The notes: generated by a model not told the origin, from the sequence alone. A DNA stretch of 64,000 nt from Limnobaculum xujianqingii (GCF_013394855.1 NZ_JABMLK010000002.1:372001-436000); one strand, 5' to 3'; shown: positions 38,334 through 49,570, counted from the first letter of the stretch. Numbers and translations are program-made.

Positions 38334-39488
38334 ATGTCTTTTTATCACCTTGATGCCAAACTCGCTCAGGATATCGTCGACAGAACGATGCAGATTATTG
38401 ACAGCAACATTAATGTGATGGATGCCAAAGGAACCATTATCGGTAGTGGCGACATTAACCGTATTGGTGAGTTACATGAAGGGGCATTGCTGGTTCTTTC
38501 GCAGGGGCGAATAGTAGAAATTAATGAAGCAGTAGCCGCCAGCCTTCATGGGGTTCGTCCGGGTATCAATCTACCTCTGAGGGTTGAAGGTGATATCGTT
38601 GGGGTGATTGGCCTGACGGGGGAACCTGACGTTTTACGCCAGCATGGTCAACTGGTCGGCATGGCAGCAGAGATGATGCTGGAGCAGGCGCGGTTGATGA
38701 ATATGCTGGCACAGGATAGCCGGATGCGCGAAGCGCTGGTATTAAACCTGATCCGCAGCGATGAGTTACCCACATCACTGATGGAGTGGGCACAGCGTTT
38801 AGGCATTGATCTCTCTCAGCCGCGAGTCGTAACCCTGATCGAGCTGGACAGCGGTCATCTGGGCGTAGATGTCTCGATGAAAGAGCTGCAACAGTTGCAA
38901 AGCCTGTTAACGGTTCCGGATCGGGATAATCTGATCGCTATCGTCTCGCTAAATGAAATGGTGGTGCTGCAACCTGCTTTAAATAGCCATGGACGTTGGG
39001 ATGCGGAAGAACATCGTAAGCGAGTCGATAGTCTTCTGCTGCGTATTTCTGAAAGCAGTCGTTTGAATGTCAGAGTCTCTTTGGGTAACCATTTCTCTGG
39101 TCCGGGCTGCGTTGCCCGCTCTTACAGTACTGCCAAAGCGGCAATGTCAGTGGGTAAGCAGCGAATGCCTGAACAACATAGTTATTACTATCAGGATTTG
39201 ATGCTGCCGGTGTTACTCGATAGCCTGCGCGGCGGCTGGCAGGTTAATGAACTGAATCGACCTCTGTCCAGGCTGAAAGCCATGGATAATAACGGCTTAT
39301 TACGTCGCACCTTATTGGCCTGGTTCAAACATAATATGCATCCTGGAGCTACGGTTAAATCTCTCTATATTCATCGCAATACGCTGGATTATCGCTTAAA
39401 TCGTATCTCAGAAATTACCGGATTAAATCTGAAGAAGTTTGATGACCATATGCAGCTGTATATTGCGTTACAGCTGGATGATGAATGA
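38334..39488 (+). CDS. cdaR: Sugar diacid regulator CdaR (SdaR)
   Basis: CdaR activates glucarate, galactarate and glycerate catabolic genes in response to glycerate. The 384 residues match E. coli (385). The N-terminal sugar-diacid recognition domain reads HLDAKLAQDIVDRTMQIIDSNINVMDAKG and GELHEGALLVLSQGRIVEI; the middle resembles a GGDEF-like PucR linker; the C-terminal PucR helix-turn-helix is VKSLYIHRNTLDYRLNRISEITGL. Here the gene sits 0.75 kb from garD and directly beside the whole gar/gud cluster, instead of being unlinked as in E. coli. Confidence 0.96.
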   Translation: MSFYHLDAKLAQDIVDRTMQIIDSNINVMDAKGTIIGSGDINRIGELHEGALLVLSQGRIVEINEAVAASLHGVRPGINLPLRVEGDIVGVIGLTGEPDVLRQHGQLVGMAAEMMLEQARLMNMLAQDSRMREALVLNLIRSDELPTSLMEWAQRLGIDLSQPRVVTLIELDSGHLGVDVSMKELQQLQSLLTVPDRDNLIAIVSLNEMVVLQPALNSHGRWDAEEHRKRVDSLLLRISESSRLNVRVSLGNHFSGPGCVARSYSTAKAAMSVGKQRMPEQHSYYYQDLMLPVLLDSLRGGWQVNELNRPLSRLKAMDNNGLLRRTLLAWFKHNMHPGATVKSLYIHRNTLDYRLNRISEITGLNLKKFDDHMQLYIALQLDDE

Positions 39489-39653
39489 TTGGTCTTATCA
39501 ACAGACTACCGGTTTTTTTGTGGTTTATCGCAACAGAAAAATATGCGATGTTTCTCGAAGGGTTGTAGTGTGTATCTTGGTTTAAAAAATATGAGGCGCT
39601 ATACTGATTAAAATCTCAACAGGGAAAGAAACTAAGGAAAAGGGGGATATAGC

Positions 39654-39860
39654 GTGACAACAAAAAGCATGGCGACAAAATTATTGCCAGTTCGATCTGA
39701 GCCTGAACGTCAAGAGCAGGCTGATAGTTACGAGCGTTGGTTTCGCGACAAAGTTGAATCTGCAATGAATAGCACTAAGCCCAGAATTCCTCACAAAAAA
39801 GTAATCGCTGAAATGCAGTCGCGTTTAAACGCAAAGCGGAAAGGACATAATGTGGGTTGA
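39654..39860 (+). CDS. Antitoxin of a ParE-type toxin-antitoxin pair
   Basis: The product is a 68-residue charged protein starting at GTG 39654, behind a strong AAGGGGG ribosome-binding site 7 nt upstream; an in-frame ATG at 39669 is the alternative. The central part SYERWFRDKVESAMNSTKPRIPHKKVIAEMQSRL resembles stability-determinant/RelB-like antitoxins. The last 11 bp overlap the start of the toxin gene, the usual layout of such pairs. The pair sits between cdaR and garD. Confidence 0.75.
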   Translation: MTTKSMATKLLPVRSEPERQEQADSYERWFRDKVESAMNSTKPRIPHKKVIAEMQSRLNAKRKGHNVG

Positions 39861-40119
39861 ATGGACAGAAGAAGCTCAGGAAGAGCTATGGACAATAATT
39901 AATTATATCGACGATCGTAATTCTCAGGCAGCCCTTCATCTTTATCGAGATATCATAACTTCAGCAGAAATGTTACTTCCTTACCCCTATATGCATCGTC
40001 AGGGGAGAATTTTGGGTACCAGAGAGATAGTGGTTCATCCCAACTATATTGTGGTTTATCGAGTGACCAGTTGTGTTGAAATCATTAGTGTCCTTCACGC
40101 CAGGCAAGAATATCCATAG
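39850..40119 (+). CDS. RelE/ParE-family toxin
   Basis: An 89-residue toxin-like protein. It starts MWVEWTEEAQEELWTIINYIDDRN and ends GTREIVVHPNYIVVYRVTSCVEIISVLHARQEYP, a classic ParE-type pattern with REIVVHPNYIVVYRV strands and the HARQ.YP C-terminus. ParE proteins poison DNA gyrase while RelE proteins cleave mRNA; sequence alone favours the ParE branch. The 11-bp overlap with the antitoxin gene gives coupled translation. Confidence 0.85.
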   Translation: MWVEWTEEAQEELWTIINYIDDRNSQAALHLYRDIITSAEMLLPYPYMHRQGRILGTREIVVHPNYIVVYRVTSCVEIISVLHARQEYP

Positions 40120-40229
40120 TGAGATAAATAACGCAGGGAATTGGGATATTTTCAGGGTTTGATTTATTAAGTTTATCAATAGACTGAAAGGTCAGTGCAT
40201 AATGACTGACCTTTCTTTAATAAAAGAAA

Positions 40230-41792
40230 TCAGGTCACCGGAGCTGGATTAAACACCGCCAGCGCATTATGTAATCCCCAATGATCTGACCATGGTTTTT
40301 TACGTCCGCTGGCAACATCCAACAACAGGTGGAACAGTTCCCAACCAACTTGCTCAATGGTTGCATCACCGGTAGCGATAGTACCTGCATCAATATCCAC
40401 CAAATCGAACCAACGCTTGGCCAGTGCGCTACGGGTGGACATCTTGATTACCGGTACCGCAGCCAGACCGTAAGGCGTTCCGCGACCAGAAGTGAATACC
40501 TGCAAGGTGATACCAGAAGCTAGCTGCTGGGTTCCACAAACAAAGTCACTGGCTGGGGTTGCAGCATAAATAAGCCCGCGTTTAGTAGGGCGCTGACCGG
40601 GAGATAGCACTTCAACAATGGCGCTTTTACCTGATTTAGCAATCGAACCTAAGGCTTTCTCAACCACGTTAGCCAGACCGCCTTTCTTATTGCCCGGTGA
40701 AGGGTTGGCGCTACGGTCGGTCTCACCGCTGTTCAGGTAGTTATCGTACCAGGCCATTTCACGCAATAAGTCTTTACCCACTTCTGGCGTTACGGTACGA
40801 GGCGTAAGTAAATGGATCGCATCACGAACCTCTGTAACTTCAGAGAACATCACGGTAGCGCCACAGCGCACCAGCAGGTCGGAGGCATATCCAACTGCCG
40901 GGTTGGCGGTAACGCCGGAGAACGCGTCACTGCCGCCGCACTGCATACCCACCACCAGCTCTGAAGCCGGGCAAGTTTCTCTCTGGCGCTTATTCAGCCG
41001 CAGCAGATGTTTTTCCGCGACAGACATGATCTCTTTGATCATGGCTTCGAAGCCAACATGCTGCTCATCCTGCAGGCGAATGATAGGACTATCAGTGAGA
41101 ATGATGGTTTGTACGTCCGGCGTGCCTTCCAGCAATCTTTCTGGCTGGAGCTTTTCACAACCCAGACCGATCACCATCACTTCGCCACCAAAGTTCGGGT
41201 TCAGTGCCAGGTTATGTATCGTTCGGATAGGAATAACTGCCGCTGGTGCATTAATCGCAACCCCGCAACCATAAAGGTGGTTCAGGCCAACAACGCCGTC
41301 AACATTAGGGTATTTAGGGAGCAGGTCCCGTTCGATTAGTTTCACTACATAGTCAACAACACCAGCAACACACTGAACGCTGGTGGTAATACCTAACAGA
41401 TTTTTGGTGCCGACACTTCCATCTGCATTACGGTAGCCTTCAAAGGTGTAACCTTCTAATGGAGGAAGTGCATCAGGAACTTTAGTGGATAATGGCAGGG
41501 TTTCTAATGCAGGAGCCTGAGGAAGTGTCACCAGCGACTCTTCAATCCAACTACCCTGAGGAATATCGTGTACAGCGTAACCAATAATTTCCCCATAGCG
41601 CACAATAGCGGCATCTTTGGCGATGGTTTGCAGAGCAACTTTATGTCCCTGAGGGACATATTCAGTTAACTCTAAACCACAGCCAAATCTGGTGCCGGCA
41701 GGCAGCCCATTATCATTCACTACAATCGCCACATTGTCCTGCTCGTCGACTTTAATATAAAGCGGAGCAGCAAGATTGTTGTCTTTATTCAT
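40230..41792 (-). CDS. garD: Galactarate dehydratase GarD
   Basis: GarD dehydrates galactarate to 5-dehydro-4-deoxy-D-glucarate. The 520-residue enzyme (E. coli 523) belongs to the UxaA/GarD family, with a small N-terminal SAF domain ([17 protein letters not shown], then [22 protein letters not shown]) and the large catalytic part ([75 protein letters not shown]). It is divergent from gudP, with a shared intergenic region carrying the probable CdaR site. Its product is the substrate of GarL. Confidence 0.97.
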   Translation of the reverse strand: MNKDNNLAAPLYIKVDEQDNVAIVVNDNGLPAGTRFGCGLELTEYVPQGHKVALQTIAKDAAIVRYGEIIGYAVHDIPQGSWIEESLVTLPQAPALETLPLSTKVPDALPPLEGYTFEGYRNADGSVGTKNLLGITTSVQCVAGVVDYVVKLIERDLLPKYPNVDGVVGLNHLYGCGVAINAPAAVIPIRTIHNLALNPNFGGEVMVIGLGCEKLQPERLLEGTPDVQTIILTDSPIIRLQDEQHVGFEAMIKEIMSVAEKHLLRLNKRQRETCPASELVVGMQCGGSDAFSGVTANPAVGYASDLLVRCGATVMFSEVTEVRDAIHLLTPRTVTPEVGKDLLREMAWYDNYLNSGETDRSANPSPGNKKGGLANVVEKALGSIAKSGKSAIVEVLSPGQRPTKRGLIYAATPASDFVCGTQQLASGITLQVFTSGRGTPYGLAAVPVIKMSTRSALAKRWFDLVDIDAGTIATGDATIEQVGWELFHLLLDVASGRKKPWSDHWGLHNALAVFNPAPVT

Positions 41793-42340
41793 TATAAATA
41801 CCTTCAGTGTTAAAGAGTTTTAACAGGTGATAATTTTAAAAGTATTGTAATTAGCGGCGGTTTAGCGAATTTTTTCTATTTACATTTATATTCTGTTTAT
41901 ATTTTTACTGCCTATCTTTGCAAATAACAATGGCTATTTTTTTTACTGATTTAATAAATGAATAATTGGCGATTGATATGTGACAAGTATCAACTTTCTG
42001 GACTATTTTTTCACTGATTTTTGGGTGAAAGCAAATGTAACAACAAAATGATTTTATTGGTATTTTTTATATAATCACCTAAATTAATGCGCAAAAAATG
42101 GTCTGAATTACATAAATGATTGTGCATATGCCCAATGCTTTAGCTAACCCGAAACAATTAGTATCCTCCCAGCGGTTTTATGAATTTTTAATTTTTCTAT
42201 TTTCTTATTTCTGACGAAATAAATCTGCGGGTTTATTTATTACTTGCTCGAAGAATAATTTTTATCACAACCATTATCACTAACAATATTAAAAAATGAT
42301 GGATAAGTTGACCGAATAACTTTATCTACAGGAGAATACC
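41793..42340. promoter_or_regulatory. garD-gudP divergent promoter region with probable CdaR site
   Basis: About 550 bp, AT-rich and gene-free. The only motif I can name is TTGTGC-ATAT-GCCCAA at 42120-42135, matching the palindrome before cdaR at 11 of 12 arm positions and followed by the same AATGCT. It lies about 330 bp from garD and 205 bp from gudP, so it could serve both. A TACAGGAGAATACC ribosome-binding site precedes the gudP ATG. Confidence 0.6.
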
Positions 42341-43675
42341 ATGGAGTCTACAAAGTCGGTGACAGGGGTAGGGGAAAAACCCACTCACGTTCGCTTTTGG
42401 ATCGTTGTTATGCTGTTTGTGGTCACCGCAATTAACTATGGCGATCGCGCAACCTTATCGATCGCTGGTGCCCCAATGTCTACCTCACTGGGGCTGGATG
42501 CTATCGGCATGGGATATGTGTTCTCTGCATTCTCATGGGCCTATGTACTGGGCCAATTACCGGGCGGCTGGTTACTGGATAAGTTTGGTTCTAAACGCGT
42601 TTATTTCTGGAGTATCTTTATTTGGTCAACCTTCACGCTATTACAGGGCGCTATTGGATTCCTGAGCGGTATGTGGGCACTGGTATTACTCTTCTCATTG
42701 CGTTTTCTGGTTGGTTTAGCTGAATCCCCATCATTCCCGGGTAACAGTCGAATAGTTGCTGCGTGGTTCCCGGCACAAGAACGTGGTACCGCAGTTGCTA
42801 TCTTTAACTCGGCGCAATATTTCGCAACGGTAATCTTTGCTCCAATCATGGGCTGGCTGACTCATACTTTAGGCTGGCAGTTTGTGTTCTACTTCATGGG
42901 TGGTCTGGGTATCGTCGTTAGCTTTATCTGGCTAAAAGTGATCTACAACCCGAAAGAGCACCCAAGCATCAACCAGGGTGAAATCGACCATATCGAACGT
43001 GGTGGTGCGCTGACCAATATGGATCAGCAGAGCGCTAAGAAAGATGGCGGCCCTAAACTTCACTACATCAAACAACTATTAAGTTCACGTATGCTGGTGG
43101 GTATTTATATCGGTCAGTATTGTATCAACGCATTAACTTACTTCTTTATTACCTGGTTCCCGGTTTATCTGGTCCAGGCTCGCGGTATGTCCATTCTGAA
43201 AGCCGGTTTCGTAGCGTCTGTTCCAGCGCTATGTGGTTTTGCCGGTGGTATTCTGGGCGGCATTATCTCTGACTATCTGATGAAGAAGACAGGCTCCATT
43301 ACGCTGGCAAGAAAACTACCAATCGTACTGGGTATGCTGTTATCTATCTCAATGATCTTCTGTAACTATGTTGAATCTGAAATGATGGTAGTTGGCTTTA
43401 TGGCACTGGCATTCTTCGGTAAAGGTATTGGTGCATTAGGTTGGGCAGTTATGGCAGATACCGCACCTAAAGAGATCAGTGGCCTGAGCGGCGGTCTGTT
43501 CAATATGTGCGGCAACATCTCCGGTATCGTAACGCCAATTGCTATCGGCTACATCGTACACACTACCGGCTCATTCAACGGTGCTCTGGTTTACGTTGGT
43601 ATCCATGCGGCAATCGCTATTGTCAGCTATCTGTTTGTGGTTGGTAAGATTCAGCGTATTGAACTGAAAGTGTAA
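42341..43675 (+). CDS. gudP: Glucarate/galactarate:H+ symporter GudP (MFS)
   Basis: GudP imports D-glucarate and related aldarates. The 444-residue protein (E. coli 450) is a 12-helix member of the anion:cation symporter family. Landmarks are [54 protein letters not shown], the family motif [25 protein letters not shown], and [25 protein letters not shown]. The paralogue garP is similar, but the neighbourhood (gudX and gudD directly downstream) favours gudP. It is first of six codirectional genes. Confidence 0.93.
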   Translation: MESTKSVTGVGEKPTHVRFWIVVMLFVVTAINYGDRATLSIAGAPMSTSLGLDAIGMGYVFSAFSWAYVLGQLPGGWLLDKFGSKRVYFWSIFIWSTFTLLQGAIGFLSGMWALVLLFSLRFLVGLAESPSFPGNSRIVAAWFPAQERGTAVAIFNSAQYFATVIFAPIMGWLTHTLGWQFVFYFMGGLGIVVSFIWLKVIYNPKEHPSINQGEIDHIERGGALTNMDQQSAKKDGGPKLHYIKQLLSSRMLVGIYIGQYCINALTYFFITWFPVYLVQARGMSILKAGFVASVPALCGFAGGILGGIISDYLMKKTGSITLARKLPIVLGMLLSISMIFCNYVESEMMVVGFMALAFFGKGIGALGWAVMADTAPKEISGLSGGLFNMCGNISGIVTPIAIGYIVHTTGSFNGALVYVGIHAAIAIVSYLFVVGKIQRIELKV

Positions 43676-43694
43676 TCATCGGGAGACAAGTACT

Positions 43695-45029
43695 ATGCAT
43701 ATGCAAGATACACCAAAAATTGTTTCCATGCGGGTTGTTCCGGTTGCCGGTCATGACAGCATGTTGATGAATATCGGTGGTGCTCATGGCGCTTACTTCA
43801 CTCGCAATATTGTGATTATTAAAGACAACGCCGATCATACTGGCGTAGGTGAAGCCCCCGGTGGTGAAGTAATTTATAACACGCTGGTGGAGGCTATCCC
43901 TCACGTGGAAGGTCAGTCGGTAGCAATTCTTAATCGACTGGTCGATAAAATGCACCAGGGCAATTTGAATTCAGATTATGACACCTTTGGCAAAGGCGCA
44001 TGGACCTTCGAATTACGGGTCAATGCGGTAGCTGCTGTAGAAGCAGCACTACTGGATTTGATGGGCCAACATCTTGGCGTTCCGGTTGCGGAATTGCTGG
44101 GGCCAGGCAAGCAGCGTGATGAAGTTACCGTGCTGGGTTATCTGTTCTACATCGGCGATAGCGAACAAACCGATCTGCCTTATCTGGCACCAGAAATCGG
44201 TAAGCATGACTGGTATCGTCTGCGTCATCAAAAGGCTATGGATACCGCATCAGTGGTGGAACTGGCTGCTGCCGCTAAAGACCGCTATGGCTTCAAAGAT
44301 TTTAAAATGAAAGGTGGTGTGCTGGCAGGTGAAACGGAAATTGAAACGGTCACTGCGTTAGCCAAAACTTTTCCGGATGCACGAATCACATTAGATCCTA
44401 ATGGTGCCTGGTCACTGGATGAGGCTATCCGCTTATGTAAAGGTATGGACCATGTTCTTACCTATGCGGAAGACCCTTGTGGTGCCGAAAATAGTTATTC
44501 TGGTCGCGAAATCATGGCTGAGTTTCGTCGGGCAACCGGATTACCGACGGCAACTAATATGGTAGCGACTAACTGGCGTGAAATGTGTCACTCCATCATG
44601 TTACAGGCGGTAGATATTCCGTTGGCAGATCCACATTTTTGGACATTAACTGGTGCTTCCCGCATTGCTCAAATGTGTAACGAATGGGGTCTAACCTGGG
44701 GTTGCCACTCTAACAATCACTTTGATATTTCACTGGCGATGTTTACCCACGTAGGTGCTGCGGCACCGGGTAACCCAACCGCACTGGATACCCACTGGAT
44801 CTGGCAGGAAGGCCAGCATCTGACCAAAGAGCCAATGCAAATCGTTAACGGCAAAATTGCCCTGAGCGATAAGCCCGGTTTAGGTATCGAGCTGGATATG
44901 GATCAGATAGAGAAAGCCCATGAACTGCATAAAAAAATGCCATCCGGTGCACGTAATGATGCCATGGCGATGCAGTATCTGATCCCGGGATGGACCTTTG
45001 ATAAAAAACGTCCGGCAATGGTGCGTTAA
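43695..45029 (+). CDS. gudX: Glucarate dehydratase-related protein GudX
   Basis: GudX is an enolase-superfamily paralogue of glucarate dehydratase with low activity in E. coli. The 444 residues are colinear with the next gene, gudD. Both keep the pattern [37 protein letters not shown] with the KxK base, [15 protein letters not shown] with a metal ligand, [21 protein letters not shown] and [15 protein letters not shown] with the catalytic His-Asp pair. The key residues are intact, so activity is not ruled out by sequence. It starts 19 bp after gudP. Confidence 0.93.
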   Translation: MHMQDTPKIVSMRVVPVAGHDSMLMNIGGAHGAYFTRNIVIIKDNADHTGVGEAPGGEVIYNTLVEAIPHVEGQSVAILNRLVDKMHQGNLNSDYDTFGKGAWTFELRVNAVAAVEAALLDLMGQHLGVPVAELLGPGKQRDEVTVLGYLFYIGDSEQTDLPYLAPEIGKHDWYRLRHQKAMDTASVVELAAAAKDRYGFKDFKMKGGVLAGETEIETVTALAKTFPDARITLDPNGAWSLDEAIRLCKGMDHVLTYAEDPCGAENSYSGREIMAEFRRATGLPTATNMVATNWREMCHSIMLQAVDIPLADPHFWTLTGASRIAQMCNEWGLTWGCHSNNHFDISLAMFTHVGAAAPGNPTALDTHWIWQEGQHLTKEPMQIVNGKIALSDKPGLGIELDMDQIEKAHELHKKMPSGARNDAMAMQYLIPGWTFDKKRPAMVR

Positions 45030-45117
45030 TGATGATTTGCCGATGGGTTGTTAACACCAGCCTGTCGGCTAAAACAGACTTAATTTATTGAATAATACAG
45101 AACAAGGTGGATTAATT

Positions 45118-46455
45118 ATGAGTTCTTCAGCATCCCCAATTATTACCGAAATGCAGGTGATCCCGGTTGCCGGACACGACAGCATGTTGTTAAACCTTAG
45201 TGGTGCTCATGCGCCTTACTTCACACGTAATATTGTTATTATGAAAGACAATGCCGGTAATACCGGTGTAGGTGAAGTTCCGGGTGGAGAGAAGATCCGC
45301 CAGACGCTGGAAGATGCTAAGCCATTAATCATCGGTAAAACTCTGGGTGAATATAAAAATGTCATGAACGCCGTTCGTGCACAGTTCTCCGACAGAGATT
45401 CCGGTGGTCGGGGTACTCAGACATTTGACCTGCGCACCACTATTCACGTAGTAACCGCGGTGGAAGCGGCAATGCTTGACCTGCTGGGACAGCATTTAGG
45501 GGTAACCGTTGCTTCTTTACTGGGTGATGGTCAACAGCGTGATGAAGTGGAAATGCTGGGCTATCTGTTCTACATCGGCGACCGCAAGAAAACCGATCTG
45601 CCTTATCAAAGCCAGCCGGATGACAAATGCGATTGGTATCGCCTGCGTCATGAAGAAGCGTTAACACCGGACAGCGTAGTGCGTCTGGCGGAAACCGCTT
45701 ATGAAAAGTATGGTTTCAATGACTTTAAATTAAAAGGCGGCGTACTGGCAGGAGAAGAAGAGGCTGAGTCTATCATTGCTCTGTCTAAACGTTTCCCACA
45801 GGCGCGTATCACGCTGGACCCTAACGGTGCCTGGTCGCTGGATGAAGCAATTCGGATTGGTAAATACCTGCGTGGTTATCTGGCTTATGCGGAAGATCCA
45901 TGTGGTGCGGAAGCGGGCTATTCTGGTCGTGAAATCATGGCTGAATTCCGTCGCGCGACGGGCCTGCTAACAGCAACCAATATGATTGCCACCGACTGGC
46001 GTCAAATGGGGCATACCATTCAGCTTCATTCGGTGGACATTCCACTGGCTGACCCACATTTCTGGACTATGCAAGGTTCGGTTCGCGTAGCGCAAATGTG
46101 CCACGAATGGGGCCTGACCTGGGGTTCTCACTCCAATAACCACTTTGATATTTCACTGGCGATGTTTACTCAGGTTGCCGCTGCGGCACCGGGTAAAATC
46201 ACCGCTATTGATACTCACTGGATCTGGCAGGAAGGTAATCAGCGCATCACCAAAGAGCCACTGCAAATTAAAGGCGGCATGGTACAGGTGCCGAAGAAAC
46301 CGGGTCTGGGTGTTGAGATCGATATGGATCAGGTATTTAAAGCCCATGAGCTGTATAAAAACATGGGACTGGGTGCCCGTGATGATGCAATGGGTATGCA
46401 GTATCTGGTTCCAAACTGGACCTTTGATAACAAGCGTCCTTGTCTGGTTCGTTAA
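45118..46455 (+). CDS. gudD: Glucarate dehydratase GudD
   Basis: GudD dehydrates D-glucarate (and L-idarate) to 5-dehydro-4-deoxy-D-glucarate. The start is ATG 45118 ([23 protein letters not shown]) behind an AAGGTGG ribosome-binding site; the in-frame TTG at 45088 is unsupported. The 445 residues match E. coli (446) and include [20 protein letters not shown] with the KxK base, [50 protein letters not shown] and [12 protein letters not shown]. It feeds GarL, as GarD does for galactarate. Confidence 0.97.
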   Translation: MSSSASPIITEMQVIPVAGHDSMLLNLSGAHAPYFTRNIVIMKDNAGNTGVGEVPGGEKIRQTLEDAKPLIIGKTLGEYKNVMNAVRAQFSDRDSGGRGTQTFDLRTTIHVVTAVEAAMLDLLGQHLGVTVASLLGDGQQRDEVEMLGYLFYIGDRKKTDLPYQSQPDDKCDWYRLRHEEALTPDSVVRLAETAYEKYGFNDFKLKGGVLAGEEEAESIIALSKRFPQARITLDPNGAWSLDEAIRIGKYLRGYLAYAEDPCGAEAGYSGREIMAEFRRATGLLTATNMIATDWRQMGHTIQLHSVDIPLADPHFWTMQGSVRVAQMCHEWGLTWGSHSNNHFDISLAMFTQVAAAAPGKITAIDTHWIWQEGNQRITKEPLQIKGGMVQVPKKPGLGVEIDMDQVFKAHELYKNMGLGARDDAMGMQYLVPNWTFDNKRPCLVR

Positions 46456-46562
46456 TCAAAGAGGGGCTGCGGTCATTGCCGTAGCCCATCTGAAACGCTA
46501 TCACTCAGGCTCAATTAATACTGAATCACCAGCCACTGCGCTGCAGATAATAAAAAGGATTC

Positions 46563-47333
46563 ATGATGTCTAAATCTACCGTTGTTAACCAATTTCGTCA
46601 GGATCTCCTGGGTGGTAAAACATTAATTGGTTGCTGGGCTTCACTTGCCAGTCCGATTACTACCGAGGTTCTGGGCTACGCCGGTTTTGACTGGCTGCTG
46701 CTGGACGGCGAACATGCACCAAACGACGTAACTACTTTTATTCCTCAACTGATGGCGTTAAAAGGCAGCGATAGCGCAGCCATTGTACGCCCTCAGTCGA
46801 ACGATCCGGTCACCATTAAGCGTTTACTGGATATTGGTTTCCATAACCTGCTGATCCCATTTGTTGAGTCTGAAGAAGAAGCACTACAGGCAGTCGCTTC
46901 CACCCGCTATCCACCACAGGGTATTCGTGGCGTGTCGGTATCTCATCGCAGCAACTGTTATGGCACCGTAACTGATTACTTCAGCAAGATTAACGACAAT
47001 ATCAGCGTGATGGTTCAAATCGAAAGCCAGCAAGGCGTAGATAATCTGGATGCGATTGCTGCGGTAGATGGCGTGGACTGCATATTTGTGGGACCAAGCG
47101 ATCTGTCGGCTGCGCTGGGCTATTTAGGTCAGGCAGGACATCCGGAAGTGCAAAAAACTATCCGTCATATTTTTGACCGTGCAAAAGCGCATGGTAAAGC
47201 CTGCGGCATTCTGGCTCCGGTTGAAGCAGATGCGCGTCGCTACCTTGAATGGGGCGCAACGTTTGTTGCCGTTGGCAGCGATCTTGGCGTTTTCCGTACT
47301 GCCACTCAGGCACTGAAAGACAAATATAAGTAA
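46563..47333 (+). CDS. garL: 5-keto-4-deoxy-D-glucarate aldolase GarL
   Basis: GarL is a class II aldolase (HpcH/HpaI family) splitting 5-dehydro-4-deoxy-glucarate into pyruvate and tartronate semialdehyde. The 256-residue length matches E. coli. Landmarks are [33 protein letters not shown] with the metal-site Glu region, [43 protein letters not shown], and [36 protein letters not shown]. It is in the gud/gar operon, unlike E. coli where it is in garPLRK. Confidence 0.96.
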   Translation: MMSKSTVVNQFRQDLLGGKTLIGCWASLASPITTEVLGYAGFDWLLLDGEHAPNDVTTFIPQLMALKGSDSAAIVRPQSNDPVTIKRLLDIGFHNLLIPFVESEEEALQAVASTRYPPQGIRGVSVSHRSNCYGTVTDYFSKINDNISVMVQIESQQGVDNLDAIAAVDGVDCIFVGPSDLSAALGYLGQAGHPEVQKTIRHIFDRAKAHGKACGILAPVEADARRYLEWGATFVAVGSDLGVFRTATQALKDKYK

Positions 47334-47413
47334 TTGTCTGACGACAATTCTGTTTTACCCCTTCTTCTGTGGTGAGTGCCACAGGATTGAGAACGAACTA
47401 TGAGGAATATGTA

Positions 47414-48298
47414 ATGAAAATCGGTTTTATTGGCTTAGGGATTATGGGCAAACCAATGAGCAAAAATCTGTTGAAAGCAGGTTACTCATTAGTGGTAATG
47501 GATCGCAATGCGGATTCAATTGCTGAAGTGGTTGCTGCCGGTGCGGCCTCTGCGGCAACGCCAAAGGCGGTAGCAGAGCAAAGTGATGTGATCATTACCA
47601 TGCTGCCAAACTCACCGCAGGTAAAAGAGGTTGTTCTGGGAGAGAACGGCGTTATTGAAGGTGCGAAAAAAGGCGCTATTGTCATTGATATGAGCTCTAT
47701 CGCTCCTCTGGCCAGCCGTGAAATCTGTGCAGCGCTGGCTGAGAAAGGCGTAGAAATGCTGGATGCGCCAGTGAGTGGCGGTGAGCCAAAAGCCATTGAT
47801 GGCACTCTGTCCGTCATGGTTGGTGGTAATAAAGCAATTTTTGATAGCTGCTTTGACATTATGAAATCGATGGCAGGCTCTGTGGTTCATACTGGCGATA
47901 TTGGTGCCGGTAACGTGACCAAACTGGCTAATCAGGTGATTGTTGCGCTGAATATTGCGGCTATGTCTGAAGCGCTGGTACTGGCTACCAAAGCGGGAGT
48001 TAATCCGGATCTGGTGTATCAGGCCATTCGTGGTGGATTAGCGGGCAGCACTGTACTGGATGCCAAAGCACCGATGGTAATGGATCGTAACTTTAAGCCT
48101 GGTTTCCGTATCGATCTGCATATTAAAGATCTGGCGAACGCGCTGGATACATCACACGGTGTTGGTGCTCAACTGCCACTGACTGCGGCAGTGATGGAAA
48201 TGATGCAAGCACTGAAAGCTGATGATATGGGAACTTCTGACCACTGTGCTTTAGCCCGTTACTATGAGAAGTTGGCTAAAGTTGAAGTTACCCGGTAA
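47414..48298 (+). CDS. garR: Tartronate semialdehyde reductase GarR
   Basis: GarR reduces tartronate semialdehyde to D-glycerate with NADH. From ATG 47414 (MKIGFIGLGIMGKPMSKNLLKAG, after GAGGAATATGTA) it is 294 residues, as in E. coli; the longer in-frame ATG/TTG upstream is not supported. The N-terminal Rossmann motif is GLGIMGKPM. The substrate-binding DAPVSGGEPKAIDGTLSVMVGG and catalytic GNVTKLANQVIVALN (with the active-site Lys) are typical beta-hydroxyacid dehydrogenase motifs. Confidence 0.97.
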   Translation: MKIGFIGLGIMGKPMSKNLLKAGYSLVVMDRNADSIAEVVAAGAASAATPKAVAEQSDVIITMLPNSPQVKEVVLGENGVIEGAKKGAIVIDMSSIAPLASREICAALAEKGVEMLDAPVSGGEPKAIDGTLSVMVGGNKAIFDSCFDIMKSMAGSVVHTGDIGAGNVTKLANQVIVALNIAAMSEALVLATKAGVNPDLVYQAIRGGLAGSTVLDAKAPMVMDRNFKPGFRIDLHIKDLANALDTSHGVGAQLPLTAAVMEMMQALKADDMGTSDHCALARYYEKLAKVEVTR

Positions 48299-48387
48299 TA
48301 ACCGTTTGCCCGCCTTCACAGGTGAATGGCGGGTAGAAATATCGTATCTATCGTTGGTCATTCAATAATCTTATATATGGATAGGTT

Positions 48388-49530
48388 ATGAAAATAGTCA
48401 TCGCACCGGATTCCTACAAAGAAAGTCTGAGCGCACTGGACGTTGCGACCCAGATTGAAGCTGGATTTCGTGAGATTTTCCCACAGGCCGAGTATGTAAA
48501 ATTACCGGTTGCCGATGGGGGCGAAGGAACAGTAGAAGCGATGGTAGCCGCGACATCAGGAAAAGTTCTTACAGTAGATGTGACCGATCCATTAGGTGAA
48601 CGAGGCTCTGCTTTTTTAGGACTATCCGGTGACGAGCGCTATGCCATTATTGAGATGGCGGCAGCCAGTGGACTTGAGCGAGTTCCAGCCAGTCAGCGTA
48701 ATCCAATGATAACCACCTCTTTTGGAACGGGTGAGTTGATTGTTGAAGCCCTTAACAGCGGTGTAAAACACTGCATTATCGGTATTGGTGGCAGCGCTAC
48801 TAATGACGGTGGTTCAGGGATGGTTCAGGCACTGGGTGCTAAATTGCTTGATGAGAACGGCCAACAAATTGGATTTGGTGGTGCAGAGCTTGCCCGCTTA
48901 CATCGTATTGATGTTAGCCAGATGGATAAGCGTATTGCCAACTGTCGGTTTGAAGTTGCTTGTGATGTAACTAATCCATTAACCGGTACTCAAGGCGCTT
49001 CAGCGATATTTGGTCCACAGAAAGGCGCAACGCCAGAGATGATCGAACAGCTGGATGCTAACCTGCTTCACTACGCAAAAATTATTCAGCGCGATCTCGG
49101 GCTGGATGTGAATGATGTTCCGGGAGCAGGCGCTGCGGGCGGTATGGGGGCTGCTTTACTGGCTTTCCTTGGTGCCGAACTGCGTCCGGGGATTGATATT
49201 GTTACCGAAGCCGTTGGGTTGGATGCGGTGGTTAGGGAAGCGGATCTGGTGATTACCGGTGAAGGCCGGATTGATAGCCAAACGGTTAACGGCAAAGTCC
49301 CTATTGGGGTAGCCAGAGTGGCTAAACGTTATCATAAACCCGTGATTGCTATTGCAGGCAGCCTGAGTAGCGATGTGGATATTGTCTATCAACACGGTCT
49401 GGATGCGGCATTTAGCGTGCTGTATAAAATCAGTTCGTTGGATGAAGCGCTGGCTCAGGCGGCGGATAATGTCAGGATGACAGCCAGGAATGTGGCGATG
49501 GTGTATCACCTGGGATTGTCTGCAAAATAA
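48388..49530 (+). CDS. garK: Glycerate 2-kinase GarK
   Basis: GarK phosphorylates D-glycerate to 2-phosphoglycerate, which enters glycolysis. The 380 residues (E. coli 381) start MKIVIAPDSYKESLSALDVATQIEAGFREIFP, then LPVADGGEGTVEAMV, GIGGSATNDGGSGMVQALGAKLLD, GAGAAGGMGAALLAFLGAELRPGIDIV and ITGEGRIDSQTVNGKVPIGVARVAK, all typical of the GK1 glycerate kinase family. It is the last gene of the gudP-garK run, about 90 bp after garR, and is followed by the large hairpin element. Confidence 0.97.
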   Translation: MKIVIAPDSYKESLSALDVATQIEAGFREIFPQAEYVKLPVADGGEGTVEAMVAATSGKVLTVDVTDPLGERGSAFLGLSGDERYAIIEMAAASGLERVPASQRNPMITTSFGTGELIVEALNSGVKHCIIGIGGSATNDGGSGMVQALGAKLLDENGQQIGFGGAELARLHRIDVSQMDKRIANCRFEVACDVTNPLTGTQGASAIFGPQKGATPEMIEQLDANLLHYAKIIQRDLGLDVNDVPGAGAAGGMGAALLAFLGAELRPGIDIVTEAVGLDAVVREADLVITGEGRIDSQTVNGKVPIGVARVAKRYHKPVIAIAGSLSSDVDIVYQHGLDAAFSVLYKISSLDEALAQAADNVRMTARNVAMVYHLGLSAK

Positions 49531-49570
49531 TAGTTTTATTTGTAGATGATTTAGTTTTGAGTAAGTTTCG

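Noticed and set aside
43695..46455. gudX and gudD considered as a recent tandem duplication
   Set aside because: The two are well diverged and the same pair exists in E. coli, so the duplication is old.
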